DNA of 19,087 bases, from contig JAFYLN010000223.1 in the NCBI GenBank assembly GCA_017537045.1, positions 1 to 19,087 on the forward strand, given 5' to 3'. The stretch's first letter is position 1. Every line of letters begins with the position of its first letter. The stretch comes from Oscillospiraceae bacterium. GTDB taxonomy: Bacteria > Bacillota_A > Clostridia > Oscillospirales > Oscillospiraceae. The notes under the pieces are model-generated. The model was given only the letters and a program-made list of their open reading frames with translations, was not told where the DNA came from and made no database searches. Below are positions 6,484 to 13,533 of this stretch, piece by piece. Position numbers and translations under genes: made by a program.

Positions 6484-7422
6484 TCATTCCCGATAGGAAT
6501 TTTCGGAACCGAAGAAATCAAAAAGTTCTTTTATGTACCGCTCCGGCTCCACGGCATAGGCAAGGCCATGCCCCGCGCCGGGAATCGTCACCAGCCGTTT
6601 TCTGCTTTTGCAGGCTTCAAACATATCCCGGCTCATTTGGCAGGGCACAAAATCATCATCCTCCCCGTGAAAAAAGATCACAGGCACGGTGCAGGTCTGC
6701 ATGGCTTTCATAGGCGAGGTTTCCTCCAGATCAAACTGCCCGAACAGCTTGGCGCCCAGCTTCACAAAGGGATAGCACAGCTTCGGCGGCAGGTGCATGG
6801 AACGGATCACATGGTACATGATTTCCCTTGCAGAGCTGTAGCCGCAGTCTGCCAGAACACCCACCACGTTAGGTGGCAGCTTTTCCCCGGCCGCAATCAG
6901 CACCGTGGCCGCACCCATGGAAATACCGGTCAGGATGATCTTTACATCGGCTCCGAGGTGGCCGATGGTAAATTCCACCCACTTCAGGCAATCCCGATGC
7001 TCACGCACGCCAAAGGTAATCACATTGCCCCCGCTGCCGCGGCTGCACCGCTGCTCCACCACCAGCGCGCTGCGCCGCACCTTGAAGCAGCGCTCCACAC
7101 CGCCGGACATATCCCGTTCCGCGCTTCCGCGGTAGCCATGGAACATGATTTCAATGGGCGCGCCAGGGGCATATTCATAGAATTTTCCCTGCAATTTCAG
7201 GCCATCAAAGGAGGTGATCTCCACATCCTCATGGGGCATCGCCCGGGTTTCTTTGATCCATCGGGTCATTTTATCCCGGTGGGGTTCATAGATTTCTCCC
7301 TCAGGAATTTCGATTGCGTCCGAAAGCAAGGGTTTGCGGTTCGGCACATAAAACGCAAAGCGGTAGCAGCCGTAGCAAATTAAAAGGCATATCACAGCCG
7401 CTGCCAGCAGAATCCAGATCAT
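6484..7422 (-). CDS. Membrane-anchored alpha/beta hydrolase
   Basis: A 312-aa serine hydrolase with an N-terminal membrane anchor (about residues 2-20). Fold landmarks: HGYRGS (95-100) as oxyanion-side loop, nucleophile elbow GISMG (Ser168), HGEDDDFVP (252-260) with Asp256 as probable acid, and GAGHG with His285. The closest resemblance is to the BEM46/FrsA-like or YqiG-type Firmicute lipase/esterase-like hydrolases that carry an N-terminal TM helix. The substrate is unknown. The start at 7422 follows GAAGAGG with acceptable spacing and a good promoter at 7455-7483. It has its own promoter and terminator, so it is a single-gene unit inside the redox block. Confidence 0.9.
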   Translation of the reverse strand: MIWILLAAAVICLLICYGCYRFAFYVPNRKPLLSDAIEIPEGEIYEPHRDKMTRWIKETRAMPHEDVEITSFDGLKLQGKFYEYAPGAPIEIMFHGYRGSAERDMSGGVERCFKVRRSALVVEQRCSRGSGGNVITFGVREHRDCLKWVEFTIGHLGADVKIILTGISMGAATVLIAAGEKLPPNVVGVLADCGYSSAREIMYHVIRSMHLPPKLCYPFVKLGAKLFGQFDLEETSPMKAMQTCTVPVIFFHGEDDDFVPCQMSRDMFEACKSRKRLVTIPGAGHGLAYAVEPERYIKELFDFFGSENSYRE

Positions 7423-7454
7423 GCTATTCGCCTCTTCCAGAATTTGATGGTTCT

Positions 7455-7483
7455 ATTGTAGCACAACCACCCTCGGGGAACAA
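7455..7483 (-). promoter_or_regulatory. Promoter of the alpha/beta hydrolase gene
   Basis: On the minus strand TTGTTC (7483-7478), a 17-bp spacer and TACAAT (7460-7455) form a good sigma-A promoter, giving a leader of roughly 25 nt before the ATG at 7422. Confidence 0.7.
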
Positions 7484-7487
7484 GAAT

Positions 7488-7518
7488 AAAAAACCTGCCT
7501 GCGGGGGGAGCCGCAGGC
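7488..7518 (-). terminator. Terminator after the rubredoxin gene
   Basis: GCCTGCGG (7497-7504) pairs perfectly with CCGCAGGC (7511-7518), with a 6-nt loop. On the minus strand the stem is followed by GG and a six-T tract (7493-7488), a textbook intrinsic terminator 17 nt after the rubredoxin stop. Confidence 0.9.
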
Positions 7519-7535
7519 AAGGTCTGTTCACTTCT

Positions 7536-7691
7536 TTACGCTTCGGAAAATTCGTCCTTGCCCACATAGCACAGGGGGCACTGGAAATCTGCGGGAACAT
7601 CTTCCCACTTGGTGCCGGGGGTAATGCCACCCTCAGGATAGCCCAGTTCCTCATCGTATTCCCAGCCGCAGATGTCACATACATATTTCAT
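7536..7691 (-). CDS. Rubredoxin
   Basis: A 51-aa iron protein with a single Fe(Cys)4 centre: YVCDICGW (Cys5, Cys8) and FQCPLCYVGKDEF (Cys38, Cys41). Length and the GYPEGGITPGTKWEDVP middle are typical of anaerobe rubredoxins. It transfers single electrons, usually to rubrerythrin, superoxide reductase or flavodiiron proteins that detoxify oxygen and peroxide; none is encoded in this window. The longer in-frame extension upstream lacks a ribosome site, whereas the ATG at 7691 has AAAGGAGA about 7 nt before it. It is a one-gene transcript with its own terminator, preceded by the same dyad/-10 arrangement seen upstream of ahpC and ccdA. Confidence 0.97.
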   Translation of the reverse strand: MKYVCDICGWEYDEELGYPEGGITPGTKWEDVPADFQCPLCYVGKDEFSEA

Positions 7692-7743
7692 AAGATTGTT
7701 CTCCTTTACTTTTTCTTTAGGGTTTGACCCTCTTTGTGTTTTT

Positions 7744-7785
7744 ATTCTAGCAGGAGGATTTCTTTTTATCTGTGACTTTCTCACA
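7744..7785 (-). promoter_or_regulatory. Rubredoxin promoter with TGTGA-N5-TCACA activator-type dyad
   Basis: On the minus strand TGTGA-GAAAG-TCACA (7785-7771) is followed by exactly 21 nt and then TAGAAT (7749-7744). The -35 place (CAGATA) is poor. The spacing equals that of ahpC, and the dyad is followed by the same GA. The dyad abuts the stop codon of the tlpA-like gene (7786-7788), so the operator fills the whole gap next to the upstream gene. Confidence 0.6.
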
Positions 7786-8358
7786 TTAGGGCTTGTGGAT
7801 CATGTCGATGCCCTGCTGCAGAAGCTCAGCATCAATGGTACTGGTGGCCTGCGCAACAGCGTAACCGCCGGCATCAATGAAAAAGGTAGTGGGCAGGTAG
7901 TAAACACCGTAGGTATAGGCCGCCATGGATGCGGTATCGTAAAACACAGGGAAAGTATAGCCCTGTTCTTCAATGAATGCGGAGGCCGTCTCCACCGTTT
8001 CCCGGCTTCCGTCGGTCATATTGATCATCAGAAACTGCACTTCTCCCGCCAATTCCTGACTTTTCTCATTAAAATCCGGCATTTCCATCTTGCAGGGGCC
8101 GCACCAGCTTGCCCAGAAATTCAAGACGATGGGCTTTCCAAAATAGTCCGACAGCTTCACTTCGTTGCCGTCGGCATCATACACCGTAAAGTCCGGTGCG
8201 GGAATTCTGTCCGGCTCCGTACCGGCGCTCTGGGTTTCCTGTATTGCCAGCTGCTCCGGTGCCATGGTACCACCCATACGGTTATAAAGAACGGATGCAC
8301 CGGCAATCAGCACCACAAACACCAGTGCCAGAATCAGTAATTTTTTCTTACTGCCCAT
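7786..8358 (-). CDS. TlpA/ResA-like membrane-anchored thioredoxin
   Basis: A 190-aa thiol-disulfide oxidoreductase. Residues 6-24 are a hydrophobic signal anchor without a lipobox, then a spacer, then a thioredoxin fold of the TlpA/AhpC-TSA type from about 52: FWASWCGPCKMEMP (Cys86, Cys89) and the cis-proline loop YLPTTFF (Pro156). The active site faces outside the membrane. It starts 10 nt after the ccdA stop with AAGGAGG at good spacing, so the two form an operon: CcdA passes electrons from cytoplasmic thioredoxin to this protein. In organisms without c-type cytochromes such pairs often feed extracytoplasmic repair enzymes or other thiol proteins. The downstream target here is unknown. Confidence 0.93.
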   Translation of the reverse strand: MGSKKKLLILALVFVVLIAGASVLYNRMGGTMAPEQLAIQETQSAGTEPDRIPAPDFTVYDADGNEVKLSDYFGKPIVLNFWASWCGPCKMEMPDFNEKSQELAGEVQFLMINMTDGSRETVETASAFIEEQGYTFPVFYDTASMAAYTYGVYYLPTTFFIDAGGYAVAQATSTIDAELLQQGIDMIHKP

Positions 8359-8368
8359 AGTTTCCTCC

Positions 8369-9031
8369 TTAGCTCAGCAGTGCCAGAAGCCGTCCCAGCG
8401 TGCCTGTTGCCATCATAATGCCAATGAGAATCAGCAGGCCGCCGCTGACGGCGTTGATGATCCTGTAATTGCGCTTGATCCAGTTGAAGGCTGATTTCAG
8501 ATAGTCGATCAGCACCGCGCTGAGCAGGAACGGAATACCCAGACCCAGCGAGTAGGCCAGCAGCATCAGGCTGCCCTCCACCACATGTCCCTGCCGGGAG
8601 GCCAGCATCAGCGCCGAACCAAGGAACACACCCACGCAGGGCGTCCAGCCCAGAGAGAAAATGATGCCAAAAACCATGGCGGAAAAGAAGTTCAGATCCT
8701 CCGTATTCATCCGGTGGCTGCCGCCCCGGAAGAGGTTCAGTTTGAAAACACCCAGAAAATTCAGTCCAAAGAAAATAACCACAAGGCCGGAAATTACATT
8801 CACAGCCGTCTGGTGCATTTTCAGGAAGCTGCCCACGGTTCCTGCCAGCGCGCCCATGGCCATGAACACCACGGTAAAGCCCGCCACAAAGCCCAGCGCA
8901 CCGGTAAGGGTCTTTTTTGTGCTCCGTTCCCCGCCGCCGGCAAAATAGGAAATGTAGATTGGCAGCATGGGCAGCAGGCATGGGGAAATAAAGGTGATGG
9001 TTCCTTCTAAAAATGAGATTATATATTGCAT
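8369..9031 (-). CDS. ccdA: CcdA-type transmembrane thiol electron transporter
   Basis: A 220-aa integral membrane protein of the CcdA/DsbD-beta family, with six predicted helices. The two redox cysteines are visible in the conserved places, ISPCLLPMLPIY (Cys18, helix 1) and GWTPCVGVFLG (Cys132, helix 4). It carries reducing equivalents from cytoplasmic thioredoxin to extracytoplasmic thioredoxin-like proteins. The ATG at 9031 was chosen because it begins the hydrophobic first helix and follows AAAAAGGA; the in-frame extension back to 9088 would put the promoter elements inside the gene. Cotranscribed with the TlpA-like gene 10 nt downstream. Two candidate promoters are visible upstream. Confidence 0.94.
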   Translation of the reverse strand: MQYIISFLEGTITFISPCLLPMLPIYISYFAGGGERSTKKTLTGALGFVAGFTVVFMAMGALAGTVGSFLKMHQTAVNVISGLVVIFFGLNFLGVFKLNLFRGGSHRMNTEDLNFFSAMVFGIIFSLGWTPCVGVFLGSALMLASRQGHVVEGSLMLLAYSLGLGIPFLLSAVLIDYLKSAFNWIKRNYRIINAVSGGLLILIGIMMATGTLGRLLALLS

Positions 9032-9052
9032 CGTGTTCACATCCTTTTTATC

Positions 9053-9094
9053 AGGATAGCAAGTTTCCGGAAAGGCTTCCGTGACCATATCACG
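9053..9094 (-). promoter_or_regulatory. ccdA proximal promoter with CGTGA-N5-TCACG activator-type dyad
   Basis: On the minus strand CGTGA-TATGG-TCACG (9094-9080) is followed by GA plus 19 nt (21 nt in total) and TATCCT (9058-9053). This repeats the geometry before ahpC and the rubredoxin gene. The transcript would start about 15 nt before the ATG and still include the AAGGA ribosome site. If RNA polymerase instead uses the distal promoter at 9118-9146, the dyad lies downstream of that start and could act as a roadblock. Confidence 0.5.
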
Positions 9095-9117
9095 CTCACG
9101 GCTTTTATTCTGGAGCC

Positions 9118-9146
9118 ATTATAGTTTTCACATTCCGTTCTGTCAA
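9118..9146 (-). promoter_or_regulatory. Distal consensus promoter of ccdA-tlpA
   Basis: On the minus strand TTGACA (9146-9141), a 17-bp spacer and TATAAT (9123-9118) are a perfect sigma-A consensus. The leader to the ccdA ATG would be about 80 nt and contains the YGTGA-N5-TCACR dyad. Confidence 0.85.
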
Positions 9147-9164
9147 TATACCCCCACCGCAAGG

Positions 9165-9197
9165 ATGCCCGCCCCGGCTTTCGCACGGGACGGGCAT
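9165..9197 (-). terminator. GC-rich hairpin after the amidase operon
   Basis: ATGCCCG-C-CCCG (9165-9176) pairs with CGGG-A-CGGGCAT (9186-9197) with one internal mismatch. It lies about 29 nt past the amidase stop. No U-tract follows on the minus strand, so termination may be inefficient or factor-dependent. Confidence 0.5.
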
Positions 9198-9225
9198 GTA
9201 CAGCTTCGGGGATATGGAACCACTG

Positions 9226-9822
9226 TTACCCATTTGCCTTTGCAACAGCAGTTCTGAACTGCACCCATGCATCCTCATGGGTAACAAAGTAGAGGGGGCA
9301 TTGTTTTCCGGTTATGTCATAATGGCGAATGATGTCGCCGCTGCCCAGATCACAAATTTCGCACAGCCAGGCGGTCAATTTTACGAGGGATTGATAGGAT
9401 ACTTCTGTAAACTTACCGGATGCGTCCGGGTGGCAGACCTCGATGGAAATGGTGTCCCTGTTCCGGTGATTGCTGGCAGAGGATTTTTCATGTAAAGGAA
9501 TACACTGAATGATCTCACCATTCAGTCCGATCACAAAGTGGGAACTGACCTCAGAAGACGGATTCGCGTAATAGTCACGGTTCTGCTTGGCAGTGGAGCC
9601 GGGATTTCCTACATAGTGGATCACGATGCTCCGGACGCTTTCCAGCATGACACCACGGCGGGAATCCCCGTCCACTTGGATGATCTGCTGGTCAACCCAG
9701 TCTGGAATCGGCGTGGCAACGAGTTCAAATACCTTTGCTCTGGGAACGATTTCGTTCTGATATACCTGCCAGCCAAGCGCAAGCAGCGCCAAAAGTAAAA
9801 TGAATTTAAAAAACCGCTTCAT
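9226..9822 (-). CDS. N-acetylmuramoyl-L-alanine amidase (Amidase_2/PGRP family), membrane-anchored
   Basis: A 198-aa peptidoglycan hydrolase. Residues 4-20 are a hydrophobic signal anchor, and the zinc amidase domain covers about 60-190. The candidate zinc ligands are His69 (IVIHYVG), His167 (IIRHYDITGKQCP) and Cys175, with Glu128 (SIEVCH) near the catalytic site. It would cut the bond between MurNAc and L-alanine on the outer face of the membrane. Last gene of the sigma/ABC operon: its ATG is separated from the permease stop by only 3 nt and has just a weak GGAT ribosome site, so translation is probably coupled. Context suggests wall remodelling as part of the response driven by that operon, rather than phage lysis. 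Confidence 0.9.
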   Translation of the reverse strand: MKRFFKFILLLALLALGWQVYQNEIVPRAKVFELVATPIPDWVDQQIIQVDGDSRRGVMLESVRSIVIHYVGNPGSTAKQNRDYYANPSSEVSSHFVIGLNGEIIQCIPLHEKSSASNHRNRDTISIEVCHPDASGKFTEVSYQSLVKLTAWLCEICDLGSGDIIRHYDITGKQCPLYFVTHEDAWVQFRTAVAKANG

Positions 9823-9825
9823 GGC

Positions 9826-11076
9826 TTATCCAATCTGCTTGGTGCGGAACTCCCGGTACATAACAGGCACCAGAACGACCGCCAAGGCGGCATAGATCAC
9901 GAACAGCAGCGGCCATGCACCCACCACAGTGAATCCCAGATCGTACACATCAAAATACATCAGGTGTGCAAACAGATCCAGCATCTTATCCGGCAGCAGC
10001 GCCAGCACACCGCTCAGTGCATCTGCCAAGTTGGAATTGGCAAAGAAATTAGGAACAAAGATCAGAATAAAGGGAACGGTTGTGGCAAAGACTGCACTTC
10101 TGGTCTTGGCAGATACCCACATGCACAGGAACATCATAAACAGCGTGCCGATATAGCAGCTGATAACATACAGAAGGTAGGTCTGCCAATAGGTCAGATT
10201 GTAAAAGGAACGGTAAAAATCAAACTGAATTGCGCAGCCGCCGCCGTCAAAGCCGCAGAAGCACAGTGTAAACAGCGTGCAAATCAGAACGCCACCCCAG
10301 TAAAGCACCGATACCAGCACAATGCCTGCCTTGATCTTGGCAGAAACAGCCTTACCGCGGCCATGGTAGGTTGTGAAATAAACTGCATCAGACTTCCACT
10401 TGAATTCGTTGGAGAAAATACCCGACACCAGATAGCCCATAATCAGTGTACCTAACAGCATAATGAACGTCAAATTATTGAGAATCTGATACCAGCCCAT
10501 ATGATAGTCATAATAGATGGGTTCTTCCAGCTTTTCGTACTGGCTGATCAGATATTCCTTTTCCGGGTCTGAAAGACGGGCAGCTTCCGCGTTTTCCTCC
10601 TTGTAAAGATAGGATCGCAGCAGCTCTACACGGCGGGAATAGAATTGGCTTGCAACAGAGGGACTTAGGGTATCGGCTATGTAATAGTTGAAATCCTGCA
10701 GACCGGGTGAGAAGGTACGATAGAGCAGATACCGAACAGGATCAATACCCATCCGCCAGTGAAATGCGATGTCCTTTTGTTTATAATCATCGGACTGGTA
10801 TTCCGGGGTAGCTGCAATGCGGTTCAGTTCCCGGATGATATCGGCCAGATGCTCCTCATCTAGCTCACCCGCCCACTCATTTTGGGCTTCCCGCAGTTTT
10901 TGATGGGCGGCAAAGCCATATTCCGCATCGCCCTGCTCATTGACCCAGACGAGTTCTCCGTATTGATCACCGAAAACAGTTGTCCAGAAGGATAAAATGA
11001 TGACGCAGACAAACAGGAACAGGGCAATCTTGCCGCTGGGTCTGCTTAAGATTTTCTTGATTTCATACCGTACCAT
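9826..11076 (-). CDS. ABC-2-like transporter permease
   Basis: A 416-aa permease. One helix at about 18-36 is followed by a long extracytoplasmic region (about 37-195, rich in charged residues), then five helices (about 198-221, 249-275, 294-322, 328-348, 381-405). This one-plus-five layout with a large first loop is common in ABC-2 type exporters linked to antimicrobial peptide or envelope-stress functions. The start at 11076 was chosen because it begins a lysine/arginine-rich N-terminus before helix 1; the in-frame ATG at 11148 would run far into the ATPase gene. It overlaps the ATPase end by 14 nt, so the two are translated together. The cargo is unknown. Confidence 0.88.
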   Translation of the reverse strand: MVRYEIKKILSRPSGKIALFLFVCVIILSFWTTVFGDQYGELVWVNEQGDAEYGFAAHQKLREAQNEWAGELDEEHLADIIRELNRIAATPEYQSDDYKQKDIAFHWRMGIDPVRYLLYRTFSPGLQDFNYYIADTLSPSVASQFYSRRVELLRSYLYKEENAEAARLSDPEKEYLISQYEKLEEPIYYDYHMGWYQILNNLTFIMLLGTLIMGYLVSGIFSNEFKWKSDAVYFTTYHGRGKAVSAKIKAGIVLVSVLYWGGVLICTLFTLCFCGFDGGGCAIQFDFYRSFYNLTYWQTYLLYVISCYIGTLFMMFLCMWVSAKTRSAVFATTVPFILIFVPNFFANSNLADALSGVLALLPDKMLDLFAHLMYFDVYDLGFTVVGAWPLLFVIYAALAVVLVPVMYREFRTKQIG

Positions 11077-11950
11077 CGTCCTCACCTGCACTTTCTCCAA
11101 AATGGTACAAGAAGGCATCCTCCAGATTTGGTTCCACTTCCACCGCACCGGAGTTGGGCCGCAGGTCGGACAATACCCGCAGCTCCGCCCCGCCGGGAAC
11201 GGTCTTTACATTGGCAACCTTGTAGGATTTCAGATAGGCATCAATTTGTGCCTTGGGGACGGTGAAAGTCCAAACCTGCTCGGGCATGGATGCCACGATT
11301 TCCTCCGCCGTGCCGGACATGGTGATAACGCCGTCCTTCATCAGCAGAATTTCGTTGGCGATGTACTCGATGTCCGAAACAATGTGGGTGGACAGCAGCA
11401 CGATCCGGTCTTCTGACAGTTCACTGATCAGATTGCGGAAACGAATACGCTCGCTGGGGTCAAGTCCGGCGGTGGGCTCGTCCAGAATGAGAATTTTCGG
11501 ATCGTTCAGCATCGCCTGTGCGATACCTGCCCGCCGCTTCATACCGCCGGATAGGGTCTTCATTTTCTTGTGTCTAGCTCGAACCAGACCAACCTGCTTC
11601 AGCAGTTCTTTGACACGTTCCTTTGCCACGGCAGGGCGGATGCCCTTGATGGATGCAATGTACATCAGATAATCATAGATGGAAAAATCGGGGTAATAGC
11701 CGAAATCCTGGGGCAGATACCCGAGGAGCTTGCGGTACTGGGCATCCATGGCATACACATCCTGCCCATCCCAGAGGATTTCGCCGGAGGTGGGCTTGAT
11801 CAGGGTGGTCAGCATCCGCATCAAAGTGGTTTTGCCCGCACCGTTGACACCCAGCAGACCGTAGACACCATTGGTCATGGTAAAATTCACATGGTCAACC
11901 GCCCGCAGTGTGCCGAATTCTTTCGTCAAATCTTGAATCGTTAATTCCAT
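11063..11950 (-). CDS. ABC transporter ATP-binding protein
   Basis: A 295-aa ATPase. Walker A GVNGAGKTT (34-42), Q-loop Gln81, signature LSGGM (133-137), Walker B ILILDEP (153-159), D-loop GLDP and H-loop His189 (LLSTH) are all intact. A C-terminal extension (about 225-295) follows the nucleotide-binding fold, as in CcmA/DrrA-like exporters. The ATG at 11950 has GGGAGG about 10 nt before it and opens inside the end of the upstream membrane-protein gene (10-nt overlap). It energises the permease encoded directly downstream, which it overlaps by 14 nt. Substrate undefined. Confidence 0.95.
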   Translation of the reverse strand: MELTIQDLTKEFGTLRAVDHVNFTMTNGVYGLLGVNGAGKTTLMRMLTTLIKPTSGEILWDGQDVYAMDAQYRKLLGYLPQDFGYYPDFSIYDYLMYIASIKGIRPAVAKERVKELLKQVGLVRARHKKMKTLSGGMKRRAGIAQAMLNDPKILILDEPTAGLDPSERIRFRNLISELSEDRIVLLSTHIVSDIEYIANEILLMKDGVITMSGTAEEIVASMPEQVWTFTVPKAQIDAYLKSYKVANVKTVPGGAELRVLSDLRPNSGAVEVEPNLEDAFLYHFGESAGEDDGTV

Positions 11951-12669
11951 GAAGCTTTCGCCTCCCATGTTTTGTAAATTGTCTGTTGTCCTCTGTACAG
12001 GGTATAAGCAAGATTGCCAAAGGACAGCACCAGCATTGCCACCCAGACCGGGACGGAAATCGCAGCGTACAGTGTTTCGCTGGAGATCACCAGAATCCAC
12101 AGGCCGCACCAAACAGAGCAGAGCAGCACACAAAGGGCTTCTGACTGGTTGCGTCCACCGTAAAGGCACCGGAAACAGATGCAGCAGGCCACATTAAAGG
12201 GCAGCAGAAACTGGATCATCAGCTCCCAGAGGGTGATCCGGGTAAAATAAGTCGCCCCGCAGAAGAATGCCGTGAGCAGCAGCAAGTCCACCCCGGCAAA
12301 GAGAGTCAGCCGGGCAGCATAGACCTGACGGATGGTGTAAAAGGTCGTTCCCTCCACCTCCATGGCATCATAGCTGCGGTTTTTCCAGAGTTCCGGCAGA
12401 ATCAGAATCACAAACAGCGGCGCGGCAATCCCCAGACTGCGGCGGATATGCAGAGCGCCCTCGGTCTGGTGCAGCAGCAGACATACAGATACCAGCAGTA
12501 CAGCCTGAATCAGCCACCAGTGCTTTTTGATATAGCGGCTCTGCTGGTACAGAAATTCTGCATGAGACACTGTCTGCTCCGCTTCCCCGGCAAGAAAGGC
12601 CGCCTTGGAAACAGCGATTGTTTTCTGCAATTTGGATTCATCAATGGGAATTTCAAATTTGTACTTCAT
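11941..12669 (-). CDS. Six-helix membrane protein between sigma factor and ABC genes
   Basis: A 242-aa protein of no family that I recognise with certainty. Residues 1-50 are charged and probably cytoplasmic, and about six hydrophobic helices follow (51-67, 79-94, 121-141, 148-169, 178-197, 203-224). Its start shares ATGA (12669-12666) with the stop of the sigma-factor gene and its end overlaps the ATPase gene by 10 nt. That position, directly behind a sigma factor and with a cytoplasmic N-terminus, suggests an anti-sigma or sensor role, but an accessory ABC membrane subunit is equally possible. No zinc-binding anti-sigma motif (HxxxCxxC) is visible in the N-terminal part. Confidence 0.8.
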   Translation of the reverse strand: MKYKFEIPIDESKLQKTIAVSKAAFLAGEAEQTVSHAEFLYQQSRYIKKHWWLIQAVLLVSVCLLLHQTEGALHIRRSLGIAAPLFVILILPELWKNRSYDAMEVEGTTFYTIRQVYAARLTLFAGVDLLLLTAFFCGATYFTRITLWELMIQFLLPFNVACCICFRCLYGGRNQSEALCVLLCSVWCGLWILVISSETLYAAISVPVWVAMLVLSFGNLAYTLYRGQQTIYKTWEAKASWN

Positions 12670-13184
12670 GGCATTTCCTCCTTCCCTAAATAAGCTGCCA
12701 GCAATTCCTTTGCCCGTTTGATTCGGTATTTCACCAGTGGCAATCCGATGTTCAGAATCTTTGCGATTTCCTTCTGCTTTACTTCCTGGAAGAAAAACAG
12801 AATGGCCACTTCTTTCAATTCCAGAGGGAGTTTTTCAAGCGCTGCATGTACATCTATCCGCAAATCCAGCGGCAGCATTTCGCAGACAGGTTCTTCCGGC
12901 AGTTCCTCAATTGACGCTTCCTGGGGCTTCCGATAGAAATCCCGGCAGATGTTGGCAGCAATCACATAGAGGTAATTGGGCGCTTTTCCGTAATGCTGGT
13001 ATGTGCTGAGAGTACGGAAAAACCGGGCAAAGACTTCCTGCGTGGCATCTTCGGCATAGCTTTTATCGCTCAGGTGCAGATGACAATACCGCAGAATTGC
13101 GGGATAATACTTTCGCACAAAGGTTTCAATGGCTGTATCATCGCCGTTTTTCATGCGGTAGATCAATAAAAAGTCGCTATCCAT
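12666..13184 (-). CDS. RNA polymerase sigma factor, sigma-70/ECF-like
   Basis: A 172-aa two-domain sigma factor. Region 2 covers about 18-85, with AEDATQEVFARFFRTL (44-59) typical of the -10-binding helix; region 4 covers about 113-165, with a helix-turn-helix in QKEIAKILNIGLPLVKYRIKRAK. There is no region 1 or 3, as expected for ECF types. The start at 13184 has GAGGAGG about 5 nt upstream. It is first in the five-gene operon, so it probably controls its own operon and perhaps other envelope genes. A TATAAT on the minus strand at 13229-13224 may be the -10 of its promoter, but no good -35 was found; a self-recognised ECF promoter is possible. Confidence 0.93.
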   Translation of the reverse strand: MDSDFLLIYRMKNGDDTAIETFVRKYYPAILRYCHLHLSDKSYAEDATQEVFARFFRTLSTYQHYGKAPNYLYVIAANICRDFYRKPQEASIEELPEEPVCEMLPLDLRIDVHAALEKLPLELKEVAILFFFQEVKQKEIAKILNIGLPLVKYRIKRAKELLAAYLGKEEMP

Positions 13185-13278
13185 GTTTTCCTCCTCTCTG
13201 TGTTTCTAAAAGGCCTTTCACTTATTATAACGTTGTAAATGTAAAAAAAGATAGTTGTGCCAAGAAAAATGTTTATAG

Positions 13279-13521
13279 AACGTTCATACACCTTCGACAG
13301 GATGCCCTGAGAAAACAGGCGAAAGATACCGCACAGCAAAACCGGGAACGGCCACAGGTCGTTCCCGGTTTTGCTGTGCGGTATGCAGGTTCACTTTCCC
13401 GGCTCGAGAGTACAAAGAAAACCGCAAGTTTAGGAAGTTTTATGAAAACAGGACTGGGTCTGAGAAGTACCTGTTGGCATATACCCCCAATGTGCAGAAT
13501 GTGGAATACGTAAAAAGGTAA
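13279..13521 (+). pseudogene. Start-less reading frame, possible 3' remnant of a gene
   Basis: The plus frame is open from a TAG at 13276-13278 to TAA at 13519-13521 (80 codons) but has no ATG, GTG or TTG start with a ribosome site. The last part reads like real protein: KFRKFYENRTGSEKYLLAY (about 13414-13470) and then PNVQNVEYVKR. The 25-bp inverted repeat at 13326-13384 lies within the frame. I do not recognise the family. It could be the tail of a gene lost by deletion or repeat insertion, or chance. Confidence 0.3.
13326..13384. repeat. 25-bp perfect inverted repeat
   Basis: The arms 13326-13350 and 13360-13384 are exact reverse complements (ATACCGCACAGC... and ...GCTGTGCGGTAT) around the 9-nt loop GCCACAGGT. 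No U-tract follows on either strand, so it is not an ordinary terminator. It lies in the gap upstream of the sigma operon. No second copy was noticed in the window. Confidence 0.85.
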
Positions 13522-13533
13522 ACCTATTTTGCA

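Noticed and set aside
6226..7383. A 385-codon plus-strand open frame opposite the alpha/beta hydrolase
   Set aside because: No ribosome site, His/Arg-rich nonsense-like composition, and the minus strand encodes an intact hydrolase with catalytic motifs and its own promoter and terminator.
13326..13384. 25-bp inverted repeat as an intrinsic terminator
   Set aside because: No U-run follows either arm, and no gene ends immediately before it.
13097..13513. A 138-codon plus frame from inside the sigma gene into the gap
   Set aside because: It begins antisense to the sigma factor and lacks a ribosome site; in the gap a different frame (13279-13521) has the more protein-like tail.
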